DNA of 19,035 bases from Chloromonas sp. AAM2 (taxonomy: Eukaryota; Chlorophyta; Chlorophyceae; Chlamydomonadales; Chlamydomonadaceae): assembly GCA_004335635.1 (NCBI GenBank), contig QAXH01002211.1, forward strand, positions 1 to 19,035. Direction: 5' to 3'. The notes under the pieces are model-generated. The model was given only the letters and a program-made list of their open reading frames with translations. It did not search any database and was not told the origin of the DNA. Below are positions 11,080 to 19,035 of the stretch, piece by piece. A program made the position numbers and the translations under genes. Positions within the stretch are counted from its first letter, which is position 1; every line of letters begins with the position of its first letter.

Positions 11080-11437
11080 CTGTCATTCTTTGATGTCGGG
11101 CTGCTGCCCTTTGCTCCCATGCATCGCCTATGCGGAGGCATGATGATACTGTACGGTTTTTGCCTGCCTTCACGAGCGTGCCCTTTCCAAGCTGAAGCTC
11201 CCCCGTGCGCGGGCTGCTTCTCTATGAGTCAGTGACGGCGACCACTGTCGCACCAAGACGAGAAAGCATGCATCATGCCTTACAGTCTGACCGACCACTG
11301 ACCCAGCAGATGCCTCAGCCTGTGAGCAACCCAAGCAATGGGCGGGCGGACCCAAGCACGCGCACAAGCTGCTCGAAGGGCTGTGCTTGCACTGGTGATG
11401 GGCGCACCCTCACTCACCTGCTCGCGGCGTTGCAGCC

Positions 11438-11527
11438 AGACCAGGGCTTTTGCCTAATGGCTTTCTTATACGTTTAGACCAGGGCATTGGCTCAATGGCT
11501 TTGTTACGTTAGACCAGCACTTTGTCT
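11438..11527. repeat. imperfect tandem repeat, period 35-38 bases
   Basis: Two and a half copies of a unit beginning AGACCAGGGC and containing AATGGCTTT start at 11438, 11476 and 11511. The copies differ by several substitutions and a three-base length change; the third is truncated. No coding role is apparent. Confidence 0.75.
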
Positions 11528-12385
11528 GTTTTTGCTCTTTACCAAGCTGGGGCTGGGTTAGAATTCTTTCAGGTTTTTGAACAGCTGCGGCTTTGCACGT
11601 ACAGTGAGCTTTGCGAGTACACAGGAGCGTCCGCCTGTTGCAGCTCACCCGTACATGTGCAAATGACACATGTCTTGTCAGGGAAAGAAGCCGAATTAGC
11701 CAAATGAAGTTTTATGGATGCACGGTGTGCAATGTCGCCTGTATATCACGTGGCTATTCAGCTATTGAGGTGATGATAGGTTCTGCTACAGGTCGGTGTG
11801 CCGGGTCGGCACTTGCACTGCTTGGCACACACGCGTGATGCGACCATTCGTGGATTCGCTTTCAGTGGCTTTTTGCATAACTACCGGAGTGTATCGTATT
11901 GGACGAGGACATGCCTGCATACCATTGCATTGGATGGTGTGTCTGCACTCCTCCTTGGCATGCATCTGGCCTGTCATGAGTTGCCTTCTTCTAGCGGCAG
12001 TATGACAGCATCTGCAATATGCAGTGATGCAGGTTCAGCGCAGGCCACGCCTTGAAACGTGCTTTTCCCTTGTGGTGTGCTTGGCATGGCACGTCGAGTC
12101 TGAGCATGCGCATGCTCCACAGCACTGGCAATTATGCCGTATATCTGCAAGCCAAGCACCGCATGTGTGAAGGGGCGCTGAACGGAACGTATTGTTGTGC
12201 AGCGGCATTGAGTGGACGAGGATGACATGCAGGGGGTAGTCTTCTTGCAGCTGGTCTGGTGCTAGGTGTCTTGTGTACTCATTTGCTCGTTTGATGTTCG
12301 TCTGTGCATGGCCGTCATGAGGCTGTGTTCCACAGGAGCATGCCATGACAGCGCAGTAGAGCAATGTGTGCGCTTGCTGGTCGGG

Positions 12386-12401
12386 GTGTGTGTGTGTGTG
12401 T
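12386..12401. repeat. GT dinucleotide microsatellite
   Basis: Uninterrupted GT repeat of about eight units in non-coding sequence. Confidence 0.85.
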
Positions 12402-12974
12402 TTGTGCAACGTCATGTTTTGTATCAAGCTAGCAGGAGTGCATCATTGCGACAGCAGTGAAGCTCTGTGTTGTACTTCTGAAACGCAATGTGTGACTTTC
12501 GGATTTCTTGCTGGGTTTCTTGCGTGGCAGTCATATCTAGGCCATTGTCTTCGCGCATACTTCTTTTAATTGGTGTCGCACTGCCACATCACGCAGCAAC
12601 ACATGGTGTTGCCCGGCTACCAAGCCCATGGCCCGGATTGTTGAGCGTGAGTGGCTGACACAACAATACTGCATTCAATATCCGAATCCCACGTGGGCTT
12701 TTTTTTAAAACATGGCCAGCAGGCCATTGCAATAGCTTAAGCGGAGTCCAGTTGGTGATGGTGGGTCTGTGTTGCATCGCGGTTGGTGGAGATCTTGTTA
12801 TGCCTTATTTCTTTTGCTCAGGTGGCTGGATCATGTGTGTTTCGTAAGCATTGATTGTGAGACGACGAGTTTCTAAAACGTATGGCAGTTTTGTCTCGCC
12901 GGGTTAGAGGCGCTCTGATTGGTGCAGCAGCCCCAAGACTGACCAGTCGCTGGACTTGCAATTGGTGCACCATG

Positions 12975-12984
12975 CATATATATG
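12975..12984 (+). promoter_or_regulatory. TATA-like palindrome CATATATATG
   Basis: A ten-base palindrome with a TATATAT core in otherwise GC-richer sequence, about 165 bases before the candidate plus-strand exon at 13140. It could be a TATA box for a plus-strand gene, but no transcript start can be seen. Confidence 0.3.
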
Positions 12985-13139
12985 GACAGGCCTTTTGTAA
13001 CCGAAGCACCTTATTCCTTCGCCATTCCTGTGATGAGGTGGCACACATGCTGTTCAGGCTCGTGCATGTTGCACTATCGTGGCGCTATAACTATTCTGCT
13101 AATTGTATACAGCTGGTGAAAAAAACGCTGCCTGCGCAG

Positions 13140-13324
13140 AAGAACACATTACCAACGCATTGGGTGCAGCAAACGCATGGCGTACAGCTCATGAAACGAC
13201 ACGAATTTTTGAACAGCGTGTGCATTGCGTAATCGTTCCACAGAATGCACGATGTGCTGCGGAGGCGGCGGAGATGCTGCTGCGCATGCTGAGCGCCTTT
13301 GCTACCGAAACCAACTTACTTTGA
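13140..13324 (+). CDS. candidate terminal exon, unknown protein
   Basis: After a splice acceptor (ctgcctgcgcag, AG at 13138-13139) the plus strand reads about 60 residues to a TGA at 13322-13324. It includes NALGAANAWRTAHE, RVHCVIVPQN and AAEAAEMLLRMLSAFATE, which look like a mixed helix and strand protein segment rather than chance translation. I do not recognise the family. The exon starts with two bases completing a codon, so a preceding exon ending with one spare base is required; I could not place it. A competing frame over 12882-13232 is also open, so the call is weak. Confidence 0.35.
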
Positions 13325-13819
13325 ATCTGCGAGCCTAGCTTCGGACTACTTTTGCTCTCGTTTCGTGACTTGGCCTCCGCCTCAGCGAGGACCTGGAATC
13401 TACGGTTTGAAATGGGTGGCGGCGACGCCCATGGGAAGCCGCGCAGAAGCTGGCTCGGATTATAAGGCAGAATCACATTCACAGAGTCGTGTGCGGACGA
13501 GAGAACAACTATGAACACGTACTCTACAAACACACATTCTAAGGGTTTTTGAAACGGGCAGACACATGCATGCACACACTACGGGTAACACAGGTCTTCA
13601 GGCCAACCCACACATGCCAAAATGCAGAAAAATCGGTTGGCTCCCAAGATGACACGCATGGTCCATACACACACAAACTCGCGGCTCCTGCGGAACAGGA
13701 TGACACCTTCCCCAGAACTGGCAAACTTCGTTTTTTTTGGGTTAGAAAACAGTCCTGGGGCAGTTGGCTTTTGATCACAGCTTACACATGTCAACCACAA
13801 CATGTCTGAACCGATGAAA

Positions 13820-13878
13820 TCACGTTCACGCCGCCTGTCAAAGGTCACGTCACGTCACGCCTAAAATCACGTCACGCC
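13820..13878. repeat. cluster of TCACGTCACGCC-like repeats
   Basis: Three nearby copies of a TCACGT(T)CACGCC unit at 13820-13832, 13845-13861 (with an extra CACGT) and 13867-13878. Read on the other strand these contain TGACGTGA, the type of core bound by bZIP factors. It may be a regulatory element or a young microrepeat; no adjacent gene start is certain. Confidence 0.55.
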
Positions 13879-14401
13879 GCTTCAGTGTGGCATGTCCTTA
13901 AATGGGCCATGAAGTAACGTCATATGGCAAAAAATGCCGCTTAAATGACTGGAATTCGCTATCAACAGTGGACATTGTGAGGGTTGCCATTTCACTAGCG
14001 CTGACACTGACCTTGACCCTGACAGTCTTTTATGCTAACGGGATGCTTTCGGAAGGCGTTCTGTGGGGTGATGGCCACAAGGGCCTCACCACCCCTTGCT
14101 GACACGGTCAGATTCCCCTTTACTAGGAGAAATTTTTGCAATTTGCGCAAGTAGTTGCTATTTGCGTTGGACGTGCTTCAGGGTGTGCACTCCCTCCTTG
14201 TAACCGTTTCTCCTCCTTGTTCTGTTGAATTCCCCAAGGACACACAAGCACCAGGTCATGAAGGACATATAGGACATGTGGCTCACAGATCGCATTGGAG
14301 CTCCGGGACTTGGGTGGCCATGACCGTGTGCTTAGCGGTGCAGGGGTCTTCAACCGGGCGGCCACAATTGAAACCCAACCCTCTTCCGTTACTCTTTGTA
14401 C

Positions 14402-14623
14402 CCACTTCGAACCATAAGTAAATTGGCATTGATATCTGGCAAGGCAGTAAGGATGTCCATCACACTGCAACTGTAGCTCCTGAAGCATCCCTGCTGCCAA
14501 AAACTGAAGATCGTTCCTGAACTTGTAATCCGATCTGTCACCAACGTCCTGGAACCCAAGGGAAGCGTCCCTGTTGAAAAACATAAGGTTGCCCCGCCTC
14601 ACACATACGAGTGGAATCTCACC
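14402..14623 (-). CDS. candidate internal exon, weak PAN/apple-like pattern
   Basis: Between an acceptor (gcaccag) and a GT donor (TGG|GTACAA at 14401) the minus strand reads 74 codons without a stop, including RRGNLMFFNRDASLGF, DYKFRNDLQFLAAG and LQCDGHPYCLARYQ, ending FTYGSKW. The spacing of the C-x(2)-HPYC part and the preceding hydrophobic stretch recall the Cys-containing PAN/apple-like repeats common in volvocine extracellular proteins, but the match is loose. I could not link it confidently to other exons; a minus-strand segment at about 15239-15150 (FKDFCQRCPGPASSG, ending at a GTATGT donor) might belong to the same gene. Confidence 0.3.
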
Positions 14624-14834
14624 CTGGTGCGGTCACCCCACAGAGCTCACCGCACAAGCCGTTAAAGGCTCTGAAGACTAGACGGCTGTTATGCAGAAAC
14701 ACCCTCATCAGCATCGCCACAGAGCACCTTGCCATACATTGCCACGCCCATCACACGCAGTTTCACGGGTCCCGTGGCTGTGACCTGAGCCCTCACCATG
14801 TTTTCCATATGTTTCATGAGCAGTGCTCCCCTGG

Positions 14835-14880
14835 ATGTGCTGTGAATGCCTGCCAGGCATGTGCTGTGAATGCATGTCAG
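14835..14880. repeat. two-copy direct repeat, period 24 bases
   Basis: Two 22-base copies beginning ATGTGCTGTGAATGC at 14835 and 14859, differing at two positions. The period is a multiple of three, so a plus-strand frame through it repeats the residues CAVNACQ. Confidence 0.8.
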
Positions 14881-14925
14881 CTTCTGCACAGCTTCCCAAG
14901 CGCGTCGCCGTCACTCGTTTCAAAA

Positions 14926-15552
14926 ATGAGATCACTGCGCAGTCTGATTCACGACGAGAACTTAGTTGGTTGTGACCTGAGAATTGTGGACCAGTTTTCA
15001 AGGCGTGGCTTTAATTATGCAGTTGACCCGGTTGAGTAAGTATATGACCCGCCATTGTGTTGTAACCGTGTGTCAAGTGTGTCACTACACTCTGTCCACC
15101 ATTTCTGGCCTAGTATACAACTCATTGAACATACCAAATCCGTCCTAGCATTGACACTGTCCCAGACAGTGCCAGACGACGCTGGGCCAGGACATCTTTG
15201 GCAGAAATCTTTGAAATGCACAACAAAGGCGTTACTCACATGACATGTTCAGCAGAAACCAAGGCAGGAAGCTAGACGAAGACAAGTTCGGTACGTGCAC
15301 TCAAGACTGCCAGTACACACAAGCACGTGTGATGAGTCAACGTTAACAAGTGCTGTACAGACATCATACTGTGCACCGTACGTAGTACTACTTCCATGTG
15401 CTACACCAAAATGTGTTTAATGCCCCTGCCATATCTGTCGTTATCTTCGTCACGCCATCTTGGGTGCTTTGCTGCCAGAGTGGAGCAATACACAGTCGCT
15501 TGGCCTGCTGTTGGTTGATCAGTCGCCTGAGTTCCACATGCAGTATTGGTGA
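14926..15552 (+). CDS. candidate three-exon gene with a 38-base micro-exon, unknown protein
   Basis: Exons 14926-15035, 15253-15290 and 15479-15552 join in phase (73 residues from the ATG at 14926, stop TGA). Splice signals are good: donor GTAAGT at 15036, donor GTACGT at 15291, and the last acceptor follows a long pyrimidine-rich stretch. The product includes DENLVGCDLRIVDQF, RRGFNYAVDPVDRNQG, KLDEDKFEW and LLLVDQSPEFHMQYW, which reads like a compact conserved segment, but I do not recognise it. The frame is open upstream of 14926, so this may be the C-terminal part of a longer gene; alternatively TATTG|GTGATA at 15549 could be a donor to a further exon. The last exon is also open on the opposite strand, which keeps confidence moderate. 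Confidence 0.45.
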
Positions 15553-16253
15553 TAGAAGGTCAGATGTTAAACTCTTCTGGCAACGTGCAGTGTCATCGTC
15601 ATCGCATGGCATGGCATGGCATGGCACATGCAGAATCGGTTATTGATTCCCTTCGTGTTTTGCTGTTGGGCTCAACTCCCTCGTCAGCTCTTGCCTGCTT
15701 ACACGATAGGGGTGCAGGCACGGCTTCAGACGCCAGGACAGCAACCCCCATCAGCAAACCTCATGAAGGGATGAGGCAAAGCATCGTGCAACTGAGCGCA
15801 ACTGGTCATGATGACCCGACCCTGTCACCCAAACCAAAGCGGCCAACTGGTGTTAATGGCATGCCTGATTTGGCCAAGAGGATGGCCAACAGGATGGCCA
15901 ACGCTGCTTTCGCTAAGAGAGGCAATGCATGCCTGTTTTGAAGACAAAGCAGTGGCATGGAATAAACGGGACAAGTCAAGCCTACGCCAGTGCATTCAAG
16001 GCCCATGCCGCAGGGCTTAAGGCCTATTACGCGTGCAGCCGCATTGGCCATGGCACCTGGCTTAGGGACTTGCAGGCCCAGAGAGCCGTCTAAGACTAAC
16101 GCCAATGGTGAGCCTGTGAGGCTCATGTGTGCACCTGAAGAGACAGACCGCACAGGGTGGCATGGCATCACCTCGGTGGCAAAGCCCAGTTGGCCATGCA
16201 CAACCCTGAACGAGCCCATCGCCCATCCCCATACTTGAACGTATGTCCATTCA
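15553..16253. other. ambiguous region, open frames on both strands
   Basis: The plus strand carries a frame from 15546 to 16238 interrupted by TGA (15939-15941) and TAA, containing KPKRPTGVNGMPDLAKRMAN. The minus strand is open without interruption from 16219 to 15806 but is Ala/Leu/Gly-rich and motif-free. Small repeats occur: CATGG about four times at 15605-15624, and AGGATGGCCAAC twice at 15879-15902. A strong acceptor-like site (gtctgtctcttcag) near 16131 on the minus strand could extend the next gene, but I could not prove it. I call no gene here. Confidence 0.4.
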
Positions 16254-17681
16254 CTAGCCTTTGTTTCCTGTGCGCATGGACCCCCAGATGTATGAGTAAT
16301 TCAGGAGTTCACTGTAACCACCACTGCAGTAATACATGGCAATCAGGGGCTGCATGAGACCATGGACATCGGGAGTACCCATTGTAGGAGCATTATCATT
16401 CAACACGTGCATACCTGCAAAAAGGCATGCGAACGTGCACAAAGAAATGTCTGACTTCCCCGCACACACGCAGGCAGGCATTTGTTGCATGCCACGCAAA
16501 GGCAGCCAGCTCGTTTGAGAAACAAGCATTGGACTCAATCGCATTTATAGCAAGCTCATGCCTTGATACGGCAGGGATTCCGGTGCCAAACATACAGCGG
16601 GCGATTTGGTTGATCACATGCAAGACAAATTCTTTACCAAAGCAGGCCAGTTGAAGAGCACGTTGAATTAATCTCGAGCCCACAGGTTGTGGCAGTGCCC
16701 TCTGAACCAATGTTCCTCATCCATGTATGAGCTGATTCGATGAATGAGCAAGTGCTAACTGGCTTCGGCATTGTTGTGGCGGTAACAAGTGCCAGCATGA
16801 GAAAGCTGCATGAAGGCCGTCACAACGCATACCTATCTCAAAGGGTTGCTCAAGGAACAATTGATGTGCGGATAACTCTGGCCGCTTGGAGGGGGTTCTC
16901 AAGTATGGCAAGCATCCCAAGTGCCGGTCCCAAGCCCAGACGGTGCTGCTAACAGGCAGCTGATCTGGAAATGCCAAGGAGCTTTTTGCAAGGGCCAAAA
17001 TGACATATCCAAGGCTGTTCAGCTCAGCGTCTTGCCCTGTGTTATGGGAAGTGTCCGAGGTCAAAAGGCCGAGGGTGCTGAAGCATTACGTGCATGGCGG
17101 CTAGCAAGGCCAGTGCTTGACAACGCCCAACCGTAATGCAACCCCAGCTGGCCCAGGATACACTCCCCGGTTCCAATCACTGCACCAACTTGCAGGCATT
17201 CTCTTTCATGGCTGGTGATCTGCGGCTCCAGCAATTGCTTGAACAGCACTGCATATGTATCAGGGCCCTCAGCTTCTCTGGCCAAGGAGCAGTTATCCAG
17301 ATGCAGCGTTGGCTGGGGCGGCTGGCGCCTTCCGCCACAGCAGGGGGTACAGGATACAGTCATAGACGCCCATCACGGTGTCCATAGTTGCTCCAGTCAC
17401 GCAGTACGGAACAGACACAGCGCCCAGCAGGAGATTTGTAATCAAACCAAAAGGGGCTGGTGCCTCGCCTGCGTGCACAGAAGCGATCGGGACGTGAGAG
17501 TGTCAGCCTAAACAGAGATGGCACGACGTAGTGTGGCATGGGATGTCTGTGCAAACCTTGACCAGGAGTCAAGGTGTGGGTCCAGAGGGGCATGGCCAAC
17601 AGTGGTAAATGATTCCCATTGACTGCACTGCATGAGACTGCTGAACATGTAGAGCAGTGCTCTTTGTTCTTTCTGCCCATC
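16254..17681 (-). CDS. unrecognised gene with very short introns, six exons
   Basis: Exons 17681-17528, 17468-17351, 17277-17090, 17036-16833, 16715-16470 and 16414-16254 (stop TAG) join in phase at all five junctions into 356 residues. Four introns are 59, 73, 53 and 55 bases, the fifth 117; each of the short ones holds a frameshift or stop if read through, and the 53- and 55-base introns have good pyrimidine tracts. The product is hydrophobic and Cys-containing, with segments such as PFGLITNLLLGAVSVPYCV (57-75), ECLQVGAVIGTGECILGQLG, LGYVILALAKSSLAFPDQL and TMGTPDVHGLMQPL. I recognise no family; an all-helical or membrane-associated protein is a guess. Third codon positions look less GC-rich than in LF4. 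The start is unresolved: an internal ATG lies at 17648, or the Ala-rich frame upstream may be its N-terminus. A short-intron foreign gene or mobile-element gene is possible, as is a decayed gene with compensating indels. Confidence 0.55.
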
Positions 17682-17699
17682 CTAAGCTTAAGCTCCCCT

Positions 17700-18150
17700 T
17701 CACGGGCAATAGCTGCTCAGGGGCGGCAGCGTCAGCCAAGTGCTGCTCAACTGCAGGGGCGGCAGCGTCAGCTGCGGCGATAACAGCGGCAAGGTGATTC
17801 TCAATTGCAGCGACGGCGCCGAACTGCCTTTGAACTCCAACGCCGGCATCATCGGTGGCCAAGGGCAGGTGAAGTTCAGCTGCGGCGAAAGCAGCGGCCA
17901 TCTGCTCATTAGTGGCAGCGGCCAGCTGCGCCTGAACTTGAGCAATGGCAGCATCGTTGGCCAACTGCGCCTGGTATTCAGCGGCAAGGGCGTTAGTAGC
18001 GGCCAACTGGTCCTGAAATGCAGTGGCAGGGACCAGTTGCTCCTGAACTTGAGCATCGGCAGCAGCGGTGTCTGACTGTACCTGGTACTACGCAGCGGCG
18101 GCGGCCAACTGGTCCTCAAATGTAACAGCAGCAGCAATTTGGCCGCTATT
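17700..18150 (-). CDS. Ala/Gln-rich repetitive reading frame, possible N-terminus of the short-intron gene
   Basis: On the minus strand a frame rich in Ala, Gln and Glu (AQVQAQLAAATNEQMAAAFA, AEYQAQLANDAA, VEQHLADAAAPEQ) runs from about 18087 to below 17702, where it could splice into 17681 (all GT sites in this frame are phase 0, matching the acceptor). The pattern suggests a helical or coiled-coil repeat. Upstream the same style of sequence continues (TFEDQLAAAAA) but is cut by an in-frame TAG at 18090-18088. The plus strand is also open here (17740-18075) with a Gly/Ser/Leu pattern, so strand assignment is not certain. Internal direct repeats are present at the DNA level. Confidence 0.4.
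17719..17772. repeat. 18-base direct repeat, period 36
   Basis: AGGGGCGGCAGCGTCAGC occurs at 17719-17736 and again at 17755-17772, exactly 36 bases (12 codons) apart, encoding the repeated minus-strand residues ADAAAP. It shows that the Ala-rich frame grew by tandem duplication. Confidence 0.9.
17999..18122. repeat. 22-base direct repeat, spacing 102 bases
   Basis: Copies beginning GCGGCCAACTGGTCCT at 17999-18020 and 18101-18122 differ at one base. The 102-base spacing is 34 codons, so both copies lie in the same frame (FQDQLAA and FEDQLAA on the minus strand). Confidence 0.85.
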
Positions 18151-18179
18151 ATCGCCGCCGCTGCGTAGTACCAGGTACA
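18077..18179. repeat. perfect 27-base inverted repeat with a 49-base spacer
   Basis: 18077-18103 and 18153-18179 are exact reverse complements over 27 bases; each arm contains the near-palindrome GTACCTGGTAC or its complement. The left arm supplies the TAG that interrupts the Ala-rich minus-strand frame. A transcript would fold into a long hairpin. It may be an inverted duplication during repeat growth or the ends of a tiny insertion; no flanking target duplication was evident by eye. Confidence 0.9.
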
Positions 18180-19035
18180 AGCTTCTGATGACTTTTGGGT
18201 CATGCTGAGTCCTGCCATATGGGGCGAGAGAATGCCTATATGTGCAGAGTACCAGGCTGCAAGAGGTAATGCAGTCTGGGGCGCCTTTTGAGAAAAGGTC
18301 GCGGGTTCGAGTTTGTGCCCTGCGCAGACCATTGTGCTTCAACCGCTGCTACACCACATAGTCGCCACATAGTTCTGTCTCATCATATCACGTGCTCATC
18401 GGCGTGATTGTCTTAAGTCTCAAGACTGTTGCTGCAGTGCATGCCCATACCAGTACACCAGCATTACCACCACACCCACCGTTGCAGGCCTTGTCCTAGT
18501 TAGGCTCACTCGCTGCACCCACTGCATGCCCTGGTCATGCTGTACTACCGTTGCAGCTGCTGGACTGCTGGACCACGTGGTGGTGAGGGCTCCACTAGGC
18601 CTGGGCACGTTACAACAGCTTGAGACTACGTAACAGGGCCTGCTGTCAGACGTGGGTAGCCGTGTAGTTGATCCCTGCTTGACGCCCAGTAGCGTTTCGT
18701 TGGACAAGCCAGTTACCTACCTGGAACAACGGAGTCACGCCTCAGTCAGGCCCTGGTTCAAGCCAAGTTGCAGGACCAGGGTACCGACAACTCGCCAGTA
18801 ACTGCATTGCTACAGTCCAGTCATCCCTGAGTCACCAGCGTACGTGAGGCTTAGTGGAGCCCGAGTTTTGTACCCACTTCAATTGGGCTGTAACTGAACA
18901 GGTTAGGCCTGGTTGAGGTGATACCCTAATTACTAGCGAGTTGGGCTAGCTACCCTAGGTGGCTGGTAACAGCTTAGTTACAGGGAGGGAGTGCACACCA
19001 TGAAGCACGTCCAACGCAAACATCAACTGATTGCG
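18180..19035. other. right end of window, no gene recognised
   Basis: Only short open frames without motifs. A tRNA-like B-box core (gggttcgag near 18300) lacks a pairing T-stem and an A box. Nothing else recognised up to the window edge. Confidence 0.5.

Larger units (their letters stand above)
11080..12949. other. gene-poor region after the GAF gene
   Basis: No coding exon recognised in about 1.9 kb. It begins with the presumed 3' UTR of the GAF gene (no TGTAA found nearby). It holds a degenerate tandem repeat at 11438-11527, a GT microsatellite at about 12386-12401, and a perfect ten-base palindrome CCCACGTGGG at 12688-12697 containing a G-box core, followed by a run of eight T. Open frames on both strands are short and carry no motif I recognise. 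Confidence 0.5.

Noticed and set aside
11080..12949. Possible RWP-RK exon downstream of the GAF gene
   Set aside because: I looked for an RWPxRK-type coding stretch on both strands and saw none.
13189..13575. 128-codon minus-strand frame opposite the candidate exon at 13140
   Set aside because: Low-complexity Ser/Ala content and no motif; the plus-strand reading with a good acceptor is preferred, though not proven.
15388..15627. Minus-strand frame with LRRLINQQQAKRLCIAPLW, at first reminiscent of a retroelement RNase H region
   Set aside because: The resemblance is limited to a few residues, no reverse transcriptase motif is nearby, and the plus-strand splice model explains the region better.
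18240..18340. tRNA-like sequence around gggttcgag
   Set aside because: The bases after the loop do not pair with the stem before it, and no A box is visible.
1..19035. CRISPR array, insertion sequence, rRNA or operon structure
   Set aside because: The repeats are too few and too irregular, no transposase or rRNA sequence is recognisable, and the genes are intron-split eukaryotic genes.

Overview
This window looks like nuclear DNA of a green alga, most likely a chlorophycean close to the volvocine (Chlamydomonas/Volvox) group. Three lines of evidence support this. The genes are split by spliceosomal introns of roughly 110-580 bases. One gene is a near-perfect match to the LF4/MOK flagellar-length kinase known from Chlamydomonas. 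TGTAA, the usual chlorophycean polyadenylation signal, lies just behind that gene. There is no sign of operons, ribosome binding sites or other prokaryotic layout.

From left to right: (1) 664-3629, minus strand, a six-exon patatin-like phospholipase gene whose core resembles the bacterial patatin-like family. (2) 3630-5193, intergenic, with a possible 5' extension of the phospholipase gene and TGTAA signals for the next gene. (3) 5194-8441, minus strand, a complete five-exon LF4/MOK protein kinase of 581 residues. (4) 8442-9138, a divergent intergenic region that holds a short kinase-tail look-alike. (5) 9139-11079, plus strand, a five-exon gene whose first 200 or so residues match the GAF-like N-terminal domain of NIN-like (NLP/NIT2) regulators, but with no RWP-RK domain. 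(6) 11080-12950, no recognisable gene, only small repeats. (7) 12950-16250, an uncertain region with candidate exons on both strands, including a phase-consistent three-exon plus-strand reading at 14926-15552. (8) 16254-17681, minus strand, an unrecognised six-exon gene whose introns are mostly only 53-73 bases, far shorter than in its neighbours. (9) 17700-18180, an Ala/Gln-rich repetitive region open on both strands, ending in a perfect 27-base inverted repeat. (10) 18180-19035, nothing recognised.

The exon models were built by hand by requiring matching splice phase on both sides and by comparison with remembered family sequences; no search or alignment was run. The genes do not form an obvious pathway. 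LF4 and the GAF gene are head to head and may share a control region. The most unusual items are the mini-intron gene, the NLP-type GAF protein without its DNA-binding domain, and the inverted repeat that places an in-frame stop in the Ala-rich reading frame.
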